Program-made: the position numbers and the translations under genes
Source of the DNA: Bacteroidales bacterium
Lineage (GTDB): Bacteria; Bacteroidota; Bacteroidia; Bacteroidales; UBA932
Direction of reading: 5' to 3'
Assembly (NCBI GenBank): GCA_029007435.1
Contig: JAQXHU010000035.1
Coordinates: 1-64,000 of the forward strand
Length of the DNA: 64,000 nucleotides
The notes under the pieces: generated by a model
Seen by the model: only the letters and a program-made list of their open reading frames with translations
Database searches by the model: none
What the model was told of the DNA's origin: nothing
Shown here: positions 35,574 to 44,624 of the stretch, piece by piece
Numbering within the stretch: the first letter of the stretch is position 1
Layout of the letters: each line of letters opens with the position of its first letter

Positions 35574-36518
35574 ATGAATAGATTATTTGCAGTATTGGCA
35601 TCATCCGCACTCTTACTGTCTGCGTCGCCGTCATTCGCCCAGCAGACTCCCGATGCCAAAGAATTCAAGTCCAGATATGACAATATCGTGGCCAGGGTGG
35701 GCGCTGCCGGAGTTGGCGTCGAGACCCTCCTTGACAAATGGGAAGCGGCTTACCCTGACGATTTGGATATGCTTCTCGGCAGGTTCTATTATTGTTTCAC
35801 CAAGTCCCAGAGTACTTCGATTGTGGAGAAAGAAACTGAGAAATATCTCGGTGAGAAACCTGTCCTCTCGCTGAAAGACAGCACAGGACGCACAGTGAAT
35901 TATTTCCAGGAGGTGAATTATGATGACGAACTCTTCGGAACTGCCCAGAAAGCCCTTGACAAAGCCATACAGACCGAACCTGACAGGCTTGACCTCAGAT
36001 TCATCAAAGTCGCATCGCTCATAGGCTATGAGAAAGAGAGTCCGGATATGGCCCTGTCCGACCTGAAATCGCTTGTGGATTACAATGGTATGAGACATCC
36101 AGCCTGGACATATCCTGGCGAGGACAAGGTGGATGCGGATTTCTTCAGCTCCGCAATCCAGGAATACTGCTATCTCTTCTTCCGTTACGGGACACCGGCT
36201 TCGTTTGAGGCTTTCAAGTCCCTTTCAGAGAAAATGCTTGTATATGAACCTTCCAACGTGCTCTTCCTCGACAATCTCGGTTCTTACAGTCTCGTCGTCG
36301 CTAAAGACAGCAAGACTGCATTGAAATACTACAATAAAGTATTGAAAATCAAGTCTGACGATATGACGGCAATCAAGAATGTCATCATTCTTGCCCGGAA
36401 TGACAAGAACGAGAAACTTGAGAAAAAGTATCTTCCTATGATGATGAAGTACAGCCAGGACGAGGCGGAGAAACTGTCAGCCAAGGCAAGACTGGATTTC
36501 CTTAACGGGAAGAAATAA
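35574..36518 (+). CDS. secreted TPR-like protein
   Basis: 314 aa from the ATG at 35574 (the track start is a TTG). Signal peptide MNRLFAVLASSALLLSASPSFAQ. The rest is helical; the last third has tetratricopeptide-like pairs (PSNVLFLDNLGSYSLVVAKDSKTALKYYNKVLKI). No enzyme motif. Likely periplasmic and used for protein contacts; function unknown. Its last 17 bp overlap the end of the convergent YczE-like gene. Confidence 0.75.
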   Translation: MNRLFAVLASSALLLSASPSFAQQTPDAKEFKSRYDNIVARVGAAGVGVETLLDKWEAAYPDDLDMLLGRFYYCFTKSQSTSIVEKETEKYLGEKPVLSLKDSTGRTVNYFQEVNYDDELFGTAQKALDKAIQTEPDRLDLRFIKVASLIGYEKESPDMALSDLKSLVDYNGMRHPAWTYPGEDKVDADFFSSAIQEYCYLFFRYGTPASFEAFKSLSEKMLVYEPSNVLFLDNLGSYSLVVAKDSKTALKYYNKVLKIKSDDMTAIKNVIILARNDKNEKLEKKYLPMMMKYSQDEAEKLSAKARLDFLNGKK

Positions 36519-37212
36519 TCCCTCCGAACATCTTACCGGCGAGCTTGTCGGTGCCCTTCATGCAAAGTCCCGTGAAAAGGGCTGACATTATCGTACCCTC
36601 CCGGATGACGTTCTCCTGTCCGTCACCGAGAAGATTCCCGAAACAGAACCAGGATATCGCTGCCGCTATTATCACCAGGGTTATGTCGAAACCTATTTTG
36701 GCGTTCCTGAATTTCACTCCAAGGAAGTCGGCCACGGCTGCGTTGGTCATCTCGCCGGCAAGCATCCAGGCGTTTCCGATTACTTCAAGGCTTATTCCGA
36801 GGGCTGTGATGATGATTGCAAGGGCCATAAGCACCAACCTCATCCCGTAGCATTCCGGTGAAATCCAGTCCAGCGCCCATATTGACAGGTCTGTAAGGAT
36901 ACCGAATACAAAAGCCGCCGGTATCTGCATCAGGCTTTCCAATTTGAACCGGCTCCTCAGTAATGCTATCTGTATCAGTATGAAAATCAGATGCATAAGG
37001 ATGGTGTACTGACCCACTGTCCCTATCTTGAACCCGAAAATTGAGAAACTGCCAATCAGGGAAGCCACGTATGGAGGGCAGGAAATCGGTGATGTCCCCA
37101 GGTCTGATTTTATCGAGAGCGCAACTCCGACCGACACAAGGAAAAGTCCGAGTGTGCCCACCGAATAACGTGCCGCTATGGATTTGATCTTATCTGTCAT
37201 AATTCGATTCAT
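36502..37212 (-). CDS. YczE/YitT-type membrane protein (DUF6198-like)
   Basis: 236 aa with about five to six transmembrane helices. The N-terminal signature SVGVALSIKSDLGTSPISCPPYV (small hydrophobic helix, then DLGTSP) is typical of the YczE/YyaS/YitT group. Function is unknown in the family; transport is often guessed. ATG at 37212, or an in-frame ATG at 37200. Divergent from the M13 peptidase gene, with a 103-bp gap, and convergent with the TPR-like gene with 17 bp overlap. Confidence 0.8.
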   Translation of the reverse strand: MNRIMTDKIKSIAARYSVGTLGLFLVSVGVALSIKSDLGTSPISCPPYVASLIGSFSIFGFKIGTVGQYTILMHLIFILIQIALLRSRFKLESLMQIPAAFVFGILTDLSIWALDWISPECYGMRLVLMALAIIITALGISLEVIGNAWMLAGEMTNAAVADFLGVKFRNAKIGFDITLVIIAAAISWFCFGNLLGDGQENVIREGTIMSALFTGLCMKGTDKLAGKMFGGIISSR

Positions 37213-37315
37213 CTATTATATAGTTTCATATTCCTTGACCGGAAAGGTGACAAATATCGTGAAAAAATTCTTAACTTCGCATTTCTGTTTGAAAAAATGT
37301 TTTATAGATTCATAT

Positions 37316-39340
37316 ATGCAGATTTTGACTAAATTTTCAATTGTTATGACAGCCGCTCTGATAGCTTCAGGCTGCTCTTCAAGACAGCAGGAGCGCATTC
37401 CGGCACTGGATCTCTCCTGGTTTGACACCACGGTTGCACCTGGAGAGGACTTCTACAGATATGCCACCGGCGGATGGCAGGAGGCCAACCCGCTCAAGGC
37501 TGAATACGCCCGTTTCGGTTCTTTCGACAAACTCCGCGAGAACAATGAAAAACGCCTCAACGACCTGTTTTCCGAGATGTCGGGAATGGTTTCCAAAAAA
37601 GGCTCTGTAGAGCAGAAGATATCGGATATCTACAAGATGGGCCTCGACTCACTCAGGCTGAATGCTGAAGGTGCGGCTCCGATAAAGCAGTATGTTGAAA
37701 GCGTTTACGCTGTCCAGGACAAGGATGCGTTAGTGCGTCTCATTGCCGGACTGCACAATTATGGCGAGAATCCGTTTTTCGGCACATTCGTTATGTCTGA
37801 CCTGCGCGACAGCGACAGTCAGATTCTGTATCTTGGCCAGGCCGGACTTGGCATAGGGGACAGGGATTATTACACCGAGCCTGAAAATGCCGCCATCAAG
37901 GAAGGATACAGGAATTTCCTTGCAAAAGTCCTCAGCCTTGCAGGTGTCGAGGGTGCAGAGAAGGCTGCCGACAATGCCCTTCTCGTAGAGGATACGCTGG
38001 CTGTACATTCCTGGACCAGCGTTCAGGAAAGGGATATGGAGAAACTCTGCAATCCGATGACCACATCCGAGCTTGTGGCTGCTTATCCCGGCTTCTCATT
38101 CAAGACCTATTTCGAGACAAGAGGCATTGAGGACCAGAAAGTGCTGAACGTTGACGAGCCTTCATTCTTCGAGGGCTTCAGCCGCTATTTCGCGGAGGCT
38201 GACCTCGATGTGCTCAAGGATTACGTCGCCGGACAGCTGGTTCAGGGCGCCTGCGGAGCTTTGAGCGATGACTTCTACAATACATATTTCGATTTCTTCA
38301 GCAGGCAGATGTCCGGAGTTACAGAGCAGAAACCTCGCTGGAAGAGAGCTATGAATGTGCCGAACAGCATTTTGAGCGAGGCTGTCGGCAAGATGTATGT
38401 GGACAGGTATTTCCCTGTTTCTTCCAAGAAGAAGATGATAAGCCTCGTGTCAAATCTACAGAAGGCTCTTGGCGAGCATATCGACGGACTCGACTGGATG
38501 AGCGACAGCACCAAGGCCAAGGCGCACGAGAAGCTTGACAATTTCACGGTTAAGGTGGGCTATCCGGACAAGTGGAAGGATTATTCATCACTTGAGATTG
38601 ATCCGGAGAAGTCCTATTATGAGAATCTCCGCGAGGCCAGCAGGTGGTATGTCGCTGACAATATGTCCAGGATGGGCAAGCCGACCGACAAGACGGAATG
38701 GGGTATGTCTCCCCAGACTGTGAATGCGTACTACAATCCTACCACCAATGAGATCTGCTTCCCGGCAGCCATTCTCCAGCCTCCGTTCTTCAATCCGGAT
38801 GCTGACGATGCTGTGAATTACGGAGCTATCGGAGTGGTTATCGGACACGAGATGTCACACGGCTTCGATGATCAGGGAAGGCTCTTCGACAAGAACGGCA
38901 ATATGACCAACTGGTGGACAGAGGAAGATTCCAACAAGTTCAAGGAGAAATCAGAAGTGCTTGTGAAACAGTTCGATGAGGTTGAAATTATGCCTGGACT
39001 CAACTGCAACGGAAGGCTCACGCTTGGCGAGAATATCGGCGACCACGGAGGACTCAGCATCGCATATTCCGCTATGGAAAACGCTATTGCGGGACATCGT
39101 CCGGAACCTATTGACGGCTTCACCCCGGAGCAGAGATTCTATCTCTCCTATGCGGCCATCTGGGCACAGAACATCCGTGACGAGGAAAAGGCCCGTCTTA
39201 CCAAGCTCGATGTCCACTCTCTCGCCGTGAACAGGGTCAATGTGTCACTGCGCAATTTCCAGACATTCTTCGATGCGTTCGGCATCAAGGAGGGGGACAG
39301 GATGTTCCGTCCGGAAAGCGAAAGAGTGCATATCTGGTAG
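37316..39340 (+). CDS. M13 family (neprilysin-type) zinc metallopeptidase lipoprotein
   Basis: 674 aa from the ATG at 37316; the 46 codons upstream in the track ORF lie in the promoter region. Lipoprotein signal with lipobox LIASGC. Zinc motif HEMSH at residues 511-515 (VIGHEMSHGFDDQGR), third ligand in LGENIGDHGGL, and substrate-binding NAYYNP. Length matches PepO-like M13 enzymes, which cut oligopeptides. Membrane-anchored in the periplasm or at the surface. Its TAG stop overlaps the GTG of the permease. Confidence 0.94.
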   Translation: MQILTKFSIVMTAALIASGCSSRQQERIPALDLSWFDTTVAPGEDFYRYATGGWQEANPLKAEYARFGSFDKLRENNEKRLNDLFSEMSGMVSKKGSVEQKISDIYKMGLDSLRLNAEGAAPIKQYVESVYAVQDKDALVRLIAGLHNYGENPFFGTFVMSDLRDSDSQILYLGQAGLGIGDRDYYTEPENAAIKEGYRNFLAKVLSLAGVEGAEKAADNALLVEDTLAVHSWTSVQERDMEKLCNPMTTSELVAAYPGFSFKTYFETRGIEDQKVLNVDEPSFFEGFSRYFAEADLDVLKDYVAGQLVQGACGALSDDFYNTYFDFFSRQMSGVTEQKPRWKRAMNVPNSILSEAVGKMYVDRYFPVSSKKKMISLVSNLQKALGEHIDGLDWMSDSTKAKAHEKLDNFTVKVGYPDKWKDYSSLEIDPEKSYYENLREASRWYVADNMSRMGKPTDKTEWGMSPQTVNAYYNPTTNEICFPAAILQPPFFNPDADDAVNYGAIGVVIGHEMSHGFDDQGRLFDKNGNMTNWWTEEDSNKFKEKSEVLVKQFDEVEIMPGLNCNGRLTLGENIGDHGGLSIAYSAMENAIAGHRPEPIDGFTPEQRFYLSYAAIWAQNIRDEEKARLTKLDVHSLAVNRVNVSLRNFQTFFDAFGIKEGDRMFRPESERVHIW

Positions 39341-40500
39341 TGGGCGCTCCGGCATTCATATCCAGAAAACTAAGGTTTCAGGGAAGGATAGCGGTGTTCA
39401 CCATCGCTATCGCTTCCTTTATCATTATCATAGCAGTAGCGGTTTCCTCTGGTTTCCGCTATGAGCTCAGGAACGGAATCGCCGGCATTTCAGGAGACAT
39501 CCAGCTCACCTCCCCGTATATGAATCTGATAGGCGAGGACAATCCGGTCCCCAGACATCCTTCTTTCCTTCCCGGTCTCGACTCGATGGAATGTGTCGAG
39601 TCAGTGAAGCCGGTCGTTTACAGGGCCGGAGTTGTGAAGGCCGGGGAGAATATCCACGGAGTGATTCTGAAAGGTACGCCAGACGGCGGGGACAGCCTCT
39701 ATGTGACTGTTCCGAGGCGTCTCGGAGCGATTCTCGGCCTGTCGGAAGGGGACAGGATGCTTACCTATTTCATAGGCTCCAAGGTAAAAGTCCGTCAATT
39801 CAGGATCAGGGGCTTCTATGATGATATCCTCGGTTCCGATGACAATCTGGTTGTTTATGCCGGAATGTCCGATCTTCAGCGGGTCAACGGCTGGTCTGAG
39901 GACGAGGTCTCCGCTCTTGAGATTGTGCTGAAAGACAAGTGGCGCGGCACGCAGATGCTGTCCGAAGTGTCTGATGAGATTGGGGCCCTCATATTGTTCA
40001 ATACTCCGGAGGACGAGGATACAGTAATCGCAACTTCAGCGGTCAGGCGCTATCCCCAGATTTTCACCTGGCTTGACCTGATAGATTTCAATGTCCTTTT
40101 CATCCTGATTCTGATGGTGATAGTCGCCGGGTTCAATATGATATCCTCTCTCCTGATAATGCTGTTCAGGAATATCTCGATGATAGGCACGCTCAAGGCT
40201 GTCGGAATGACCGACCGGGATATTTCCTCCGTATTCCTCAGGGTGGCATCTTCTGTGGTGCTAAAGGGAATGGCGGCGGGCAATCTTTTCGCCTTCCTTT
40301 TCTGTTTTGTCCAGAGCCGGACGCATCTTTTGAGGCTCAACCCGGAGAATTATTTCGTATCTTCGGTGCCGGTGCATATCAGTCTTCCTGAGGTTCTTGC
40401 GGCTGATCTGGCTTCGTATCTCCTGATAATGGTTCTTTTGTTGCTGCCGTGTCTTTTTGTCTCACGGGTTGACCCGGCGAAGACGGTCCGAGCGCAATAG
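39340..40500 (+). CDS. LolE/FtsX-type ABC transporter permease
   Basis: 386 aa. One N-terminal transmembrane helix, a ~220-residue periplasmic domain and three C-terminal helices, the LolC/E and MacB/FtsX topology; PAKTVRAQ is a usual end for such permeases. Related proteins extract lipoproteins or drive efflux. The start appears to be the GTG at 39340, overlapping the M13 stop (TAGTG); no ATG fits the conserved N-terminus. No ATPase gene is adjacent. The last 122 bp overlap the MltF-like gene on the other strand. Confidence 0.88.
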   Translation: MGAPAFISRKLRFQGRIAVFTIAIASFIIIIAVAVSSGFRYELRNGIAGISGDIQLTSPYMNLIGEDNPVPRHPSFLPGLDSMECVESVKPVVYRAGVVKAGENIHGVILKGTPDGGDSLYVTVPRRLGAILGLSEGDRMLTYFIGSKVKVRQFRIRGFYDDILGSDDNLVVYAGMSDLQRVNGWSEDEVSALEIVLKDKWRGTQMLSEVSDEIGALILFNTPEDEDTVIATSAVRRYPQIFTWLDLIDFNVLFILILMVIVAGFNMISSLLIMLFRNISMIGTLKAVGMTDRDISSVFLRVASSVVLKGMAAGNLFAFLFCFVQSRTHLLRLNPENYFVSSVPVHISLPEVLAADLASYLLIMVLLLLPCLFVSRVDPAKTVRAQ

Positions 40501-41536
40501 ACCGGAAAGCTTTCTGAAGCCTCATCATACTCTCCACGTAGCTTATGGTCTCGTATCCTTGGAACTTCCTTATTCTCAAGGAGTCGGACTGCGCCAATGA
40601 ATCCGAGCGCATCTTCGGGATAACAGCCACAAGGTCATCCCATCTTCGGTGCGGCTCACCCGTCGAGGCGGCGAAAGCAATGCAGTCTTTGATCCTGCCT
40701 TCTCCTGCGTTGTAGGCTGCGAGAGTGAACTTCATAAGTTCCTCGGAGTTTTCCGCATCGTCTCTGAACATCCGCTGCAGCCTGGATATAAGTTTCACCG
40801 CAGTGCTGATATTTTCTTCAGGGTCAAGAAGGTCGCTTGACTCGAAATGGCTGGCTGTATGCGGCATTATCTGCATCAGTCCGAGGGCTCCCCGCTTTGA
40901 GCGGACTTCTATGTGGAACTTCGACTCCTGCCATACGAGGGCGGTTAACATAAATCTGTCCCATCCGGCCTGTGGAGCATATCTGGCGATAAGTTCGTCG
41001 TACGGGCTGAGTGTGGAGTACCTCCAGCCGCTGGAGGCTCTGCGGTAAGGATCGTAAGACAGTGAGAATCTGTTGACGGCTTCAGAGTGCTCTCTGGTTG
41101 TGAAATAATGTGAGAGCCAAGTGTTAATTGTTCTTATTTCCTCCAGTTTCCCGCCGTCCATAATCCAGGACGAGCTGTCAGCCAAAGGGATTGACGACAT
41201 ATAATCTGCCATCATTACCAGGGAATCCGCATACGGCACAACGACAAGATCCACCGTGCCGTTTTTCAGGGAGTCAATATATTCCGGTCCTCCGAGGAAA
41301 ATTTCCGTTTCTTTTCCGAGATGTACGGAGAATTTTCTCAGTGTTTCATAATTGTATCCTGTGGCATATCGCATCCTGTTCTGTTGCCCGTCAATAGCGA
41401 TTACGAACCTCAGGGATTCTTTTTCGAATGCAGAAGGCCTTAGTACGGTTCTCTGGAGCATCGGCACAATCAATATCACTGCCATTGACGGCAGCACATA
41501 TTTCATTACAATTCTTCTTTTCCTGTGCCGTTTCAT
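40379..41536 (-). CDS. MltF-like lytic transglycosylase
   Basis: 385 aa. N-terminal membrane anchor, a periplasmic solute-binding-protein-like domain (residues ~43-165) and an SLT domain (~185-340) with catalytic Glu204 in LVWQESKFH, GALGLMQIMP and AYNAGEGRI. Cleaves peptidoglycan glycan strands. The last 40 residues (346-385), a Pro/Gln/Lys/Asp-rich tail, are encoded wholly on the antisense of the permease 3' end. It lies 17 bp behind the porin gene and is probably co-transcribed with it. Confidence 0.9.
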   Translation of the reverse strand: MKRHRKRRIVMKYVLPSMAVILIVPMLQRTVLRPSAFEKESLRFVIAIDGQQNRMRYATGYNYETLRKFSVHLGKETEIFLGGPEYIDSLKNGTVDLVVVPYADSLVMMADYMSSIPLADSSSWIMDGGKLEEIRTINTWLSHYFTTREHSEAVNRFSLSYDPYRRASSGWRYSTLSPYDELIARYAPQAGWDRFMLTALVWQESKFHIEVRSKRGALGLMQIMPHTASHFESSDLLDPEENISTAVKLISRLQRMFRDDAENSEELMKFTLAAYNAGEGRIKDCIAFAASTGEPHRRWDDLVAVIPKMRSDSLAQSDSLRIRKFQGYETISYVESMMRLQKAFRSIALGPSSPGQPVRQKDTAATKEPLSGDTKPDQPQEPQED

Positions 41537-41553
41537 AAGTGCCTGGAAATTAG

Positions 41554-44355
41554 TTACATTCCTCTGAATCCTCCGCCGCTGACCATTCCTCCTGAACCTC
41601 CGAAACCGCTCATGGCGCCTCCAAGACCTCCGCCTGAGCCGGAACGGCCTCCGCTGCCGCCGGCGCTGCCGGCTGAGCCTCCAACGCTCTTGTTGCGTGC
41701 CGGCTGCATATAGAACGGCCAGAAGACTCCCAGTTTGATACCTCTCTGCGGCCTGATATATCCGTGTGCGCTGAAATAGTCAGCACTGTCCATCGGCCAT
41801 CCCATTCCTGCGTTGAGGAATTTTACGAAAATGCACGCCCTCTTCCATTGGACGTTTGCGAATACATCGAAATACGGGCAGTTGCCGTACTTTTCCTCTT
41901 TCTGGTTGTAGAACATTCCGAGTGCCGGACTGTAACCCGGTGCGTACCACTTGGTGTTGTAGGTCACGTGGGCTCCCAACTGTATCTGCATCACGTTCTT
42001 GACCACGTTGAACTGCCAGTATAGCCTTGAGTTTATGGCCAGCGGAGGAACCGGAATCACATCCTCGTCCGACGAAATCTGGAACAGAATCTGGTTGTCG
42101 AGATGTATTCCCGCCAGCTTGAAATTCTTGTTCAGGGCGAACTTGAGCACGCTGACGGCGCTCTTTTCCTGCTGCGGGATTGCGTTTCCGTCATAATAGA
42201 CATAGTTCTTCATCAATGTCCATCCGGCCGTCAGGTTCAGTTTCCAGTGAGGTACATCGAACATTCCCACCACCTGCGTCTTGGTAATCTTGTCGAAGTC
42301 ATTGTCCCAGACATAGTGGTTCGAATAATAGTGCTGCTGGTAGTATTCAGGTTCGTCGAGGCTGGTCTCGAAATGTGCGCTTAGCGTTATCGGGCTCTTC
42401 CTGTGACGCCTGAACGGATACAGGCTGAATGATGCGTTCGCGCTGATGCCCACATCATTCACTTCCTTTCCGAGGAACGTGTAATATCCTTCCGCGTCCC
42501 AGTTGAAATACTTCTTGTACTGACCGTGAGCCCCTCCGTAAATATAGGCTGAGTTCCAGACTGTGTTCCCTTTCCTGTTGAACAGGTAACCGTCCTTCGG
42601 GAACATATAGTAGTTCATCAGCCTGTCTCCTATGCCGACATTGATTGCCGAGACAATGGCGTCGCTTGACCACGGCTGGAGCTTGATGAATACTTTGTTC
42701 TCAAACTTCATTACCCTTAGCGAGTCATAGGTGGAGGTCGGATTGAGGTAGAAATTATTGTTATAGAGCTTTCTGGCGTTGGTGTCGGACAACTCTATCT
42801 TGTCCTCGTATATTTTCCTGTAAACTGAGTATTCGCTTGTGTGTCCGATGAAGGCTGTAGTAATGTCGGTGTTCAGGGTGTCGAGCTTCGCCGCCTCGGC
42901 CCTCTCTTCCATCCTGGCCTGCAACAGTTCTTCCATCTCGCTGATTGCCAGGCTGTCTCCTGTGGCAAGGACGCTGTCCCTGTATGCATATTCTTTCTTC
43001 AGGACCTTTTTCTCCTTGATGTTGTTGATGAAGTTGAAAGGAATCCTGTATGTCTGGTCGAGGAAAAGAGTGTTTTTCTTTATCAATGTCGAAGCGTCTT
43101 TCAGCCTTACGTCAATCTCCCTGGAGCCCACCGTGGTGTCCCTTATCCAGAAGTTGTCAATGATGCCTCCGTTCTCGCCCTTGGACATTTTGTTGTAGAT
43201 ATATCCGGCGTGCATCAGGTATCGCTTGCCCATATAGTTGGTGCTGATGACGCAGGTCCTGTTGTCAACGTCCTCATTCTCAAGCATTCCATTGGCTCCG
43301 TACCTGTCGTATTCCAATGCGAAATTCCAGGACGGCAGGATGTTCTGCGTGGTCATTATGTGCAGCTCGTTCTCGGCCCTCTCAGCATTGGCGAACAATG
43401 TCCCCCAATATGCCAGCTCGGTGTACGGGGTTTTTGTGTTGTAGAATGGAAGGGTGTACGGGCTGTATGTGTAACATTCGTACGGGGCGTAGAAAGACAC
43501 GCCCTCGTCACTTGTCCGGCTTGCGAAATCAAATGGCTGCACAGCTGAGCCAGATATACCCAAATAGCTGACATTCACATTGTTCCGCATAAAAGGATAA
43601 TCGTTGAAATAATAGTTGTACGATGTGTCGAGGTCGTGTAATCTCACATCGTTGAAGTTCCTGCCCTTGTTCCAGGTGATGATGCGCTTGTAGAACATCG
43701 AGTCCGGCACTGCGAAAGTCTCAAGGATTCGCGGCGTGTTTTCCCTGATGCTGTCCCGGATTGCCAGAAGGCTGTCTTTGGCGTCCAGCACGCTGTCCAT
43801 ATATGCCTGGCGGGCTTTCATTTTCTGCTCGAAGTCGTATTTCTTTCTCTCCGCCTTGTCGAGGGATGCATACCAGGCGTTGAATTTCCTGATGGCAGTC
43901 TCGATGGAATCGAGCCTGTACAGGGAGTCCAGTTTCGGCCAGTCGAGGGAATCGCCTGCGTTCCTGAGGGAGTCGCGGACTATGACGTGTGTCAGGGAGT
44001 CCTTGATGGCAACGTAGTACTTGTATCTGAATGGGTCTGTATATTTCAATGAATCAGGCACTTTCATCGTATCTCTGGCTGAGATGAACACCTGGGCGCT
44101 GTCCGCTCCGAGGCTGTCCAGGCCAAGTGTGTCGCTGATGGTCAGCTTCTCGTACTGGTCTCTGAATTTGGTGAATATCCTGTTCTCGTATATCACTGTG
44201 TCCGCCTCATCTGCGTACTCCTCCGTAATGATGGCCCACGGCAGCTCCACTATTCCGTTCCTGGCGATGTCCATTCCGAAGGTCTGCACCGCCATCACTC
44301 CGACCAGCACGGCCGGAAACCATATCTTTGACAAAATTGACTGTAATCTTTTCAT
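41554..44355 (-). CDS. putative porin, Bacteroidetes type, with glycine-rich tail
   Basis: 933 aa outer-membrane beta-barrel protein of the Bacteroidetes putative-porin family (PF14121-like). Signal peptide at the N-terminus (SKIWFPAVLVGVMAVQTFG), a charged helical region with many Asp-Ser-Leu pairs (residues ~90-240), then alternating amphipathic strands with aromatic girdles. The last barrel-like strand is GIKLGVFWPFYMQP; after it come 44 residues of which 22 are glycine. TACTTTTG directly before the gene may be a -7 element. Pore specificity is unknown. Confidence 0.88.
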   Translation of the reverse strand: MKRLQSILSKIWFPAVLVGVMAVQTFGMDIARNGIVELPWAIITEEYADEADTVIYENRIFTKFRDQYEKLTISDTLGLDSLGADSAQVFISARDTMKVPDSLKYTDPFRYKYYVAIKDSLTHVIVRDSLRNAGDSLDWPKLDSLYRLDSIETAIRKFNAWYASLDKAERKKYDFEQKMKARQAYMDSVLDAKDSLLAIRDSIRENTPRILETFAVPDSMFYKRIITWNKGRNFNDVRLHDLDTSYNYYFNDYPFMRNNVNVSYLGISGSAVQPFDFASRTSDEGVSFYAPYECYTYSPYTLPFYNTKTPYTELAYWGTLFANAERAENELHIMTTQNILPSWNFALEYDRYGANGMLENEDVDNRTCVISTNYMGKRYLMHAGYIYNKMSKGENGGIIDNFWIRDTTVGSREIDVRLKDASTLIKKNTLFLDQTYRIPFNFINNIKEKKVLKKEYAYRDSVLATGDSLAISEMEELLQARMEERAEAAKLDTLNTDITTAFIGHTSEYSVYRKIYEDKIELSDTNARKLYNNNFYLNPTSTYDSLRVMKFENKVFIKLQPWSSDAIVSAINVGIGDRLMNYYMFPKDGYLFNRKGNTVWNSAYIYGGAHGQYKKYFNWDAEGYYTFLGKEVNDVGISANASFSLYPFRRHRKSPITLSAHFETSLDEPEYYQQHYYSNHYVWDNDFDKITKTQVVGMFDVPHWKLNLTAGWTLMKNYVYYDGNAIPQQEKSAVSVLKFALNKNFKLAGIHLDNQILFQISSDEDVIPVPPLAINSRLYWQFNVVKNVMQIQLGAHVTYNTKWYAPGYSPALGMFYNQKEEKYGNCPYFDVFANVQWKRACIFVKFLNAGMGWPMDSADYFSAHGYIRPQRGIKLGVFWPFYMQPARNKSVGGSAGSAGGSGGRSGSGGGLGGAMSGFGGSGGMVSGGGFRGM

Positions 44356-44624
44356 ACAAATTACAAAAGTAATAATTATTTTGGAATATGTAAGCCGTCA
44401 TTCTCAGGATATAGCCCGGGCATAAGCCTCCGGAGGCGGATCCGGTATGGAACTTTCGATGAAAATTCTGCGGATTATTGTCCGTAATAGTTTATCTTTG
44501 CTATCTGTTTGATTTAGCTTCATCTCCTGCCAGGCAGGTGCTCCGCAGGCATTGCATCTGTGAAAGCGGCCGCCGTAAACATAAATGAAGCGGGGCTTAG
44601 GAGAGAACAGTAAAGGATAGCAGT
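44356..44624. other. 269-bp divergent intergenic region (porin / folC)
   Basis: Separates the porin (- strand) from folC (+ strand). No convincing gene; the 98-aa - strand track ORF (44404-44700) runs into folC and looks incidental. TATCTTTG at 44493-44500 (+) fits a -7 element, without a matching -33. Downstream of it a strongly foldable stretch (44500-44621, listed separately) fills the space up to folC. Confidence 0.5.
44500..44621 (+). ncRNA. candidate structured RNA / folC leader
   Basis: Nested complementary segments form a rod: GCTATC 44500-44505 with GATAGC 44616-44621; TGTT 44506-44509 with AACA 44606-44609; GCTTCAT 44517-44523 with ATGAAGC 44585-44591; and an inner hairpin GCAGGTGC 44534-44541 with GCATCTGT 44554-44561. 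A competing hairpin CCTGC/GCAGG (44526-44530/44534-44538) overlaps the inner one. The structure starts right behind a -7-like box and ends 3 nt before the folC ATG. It lacks the SRP RNA tetraloop and I recognise no riboswitch class. Seen pairing is real; that it is transcribed and functional is inference. Confidence 0.4.

Noticed and set aside
44500-44621. Identity of the structured region as SRP RNA, 6S RNA or a THF riboswitch
   Set aside because: The SRP GGAA tetraloop with AGCAG loop is missing, the length is short for 6S, and THF core sequences are not seen.
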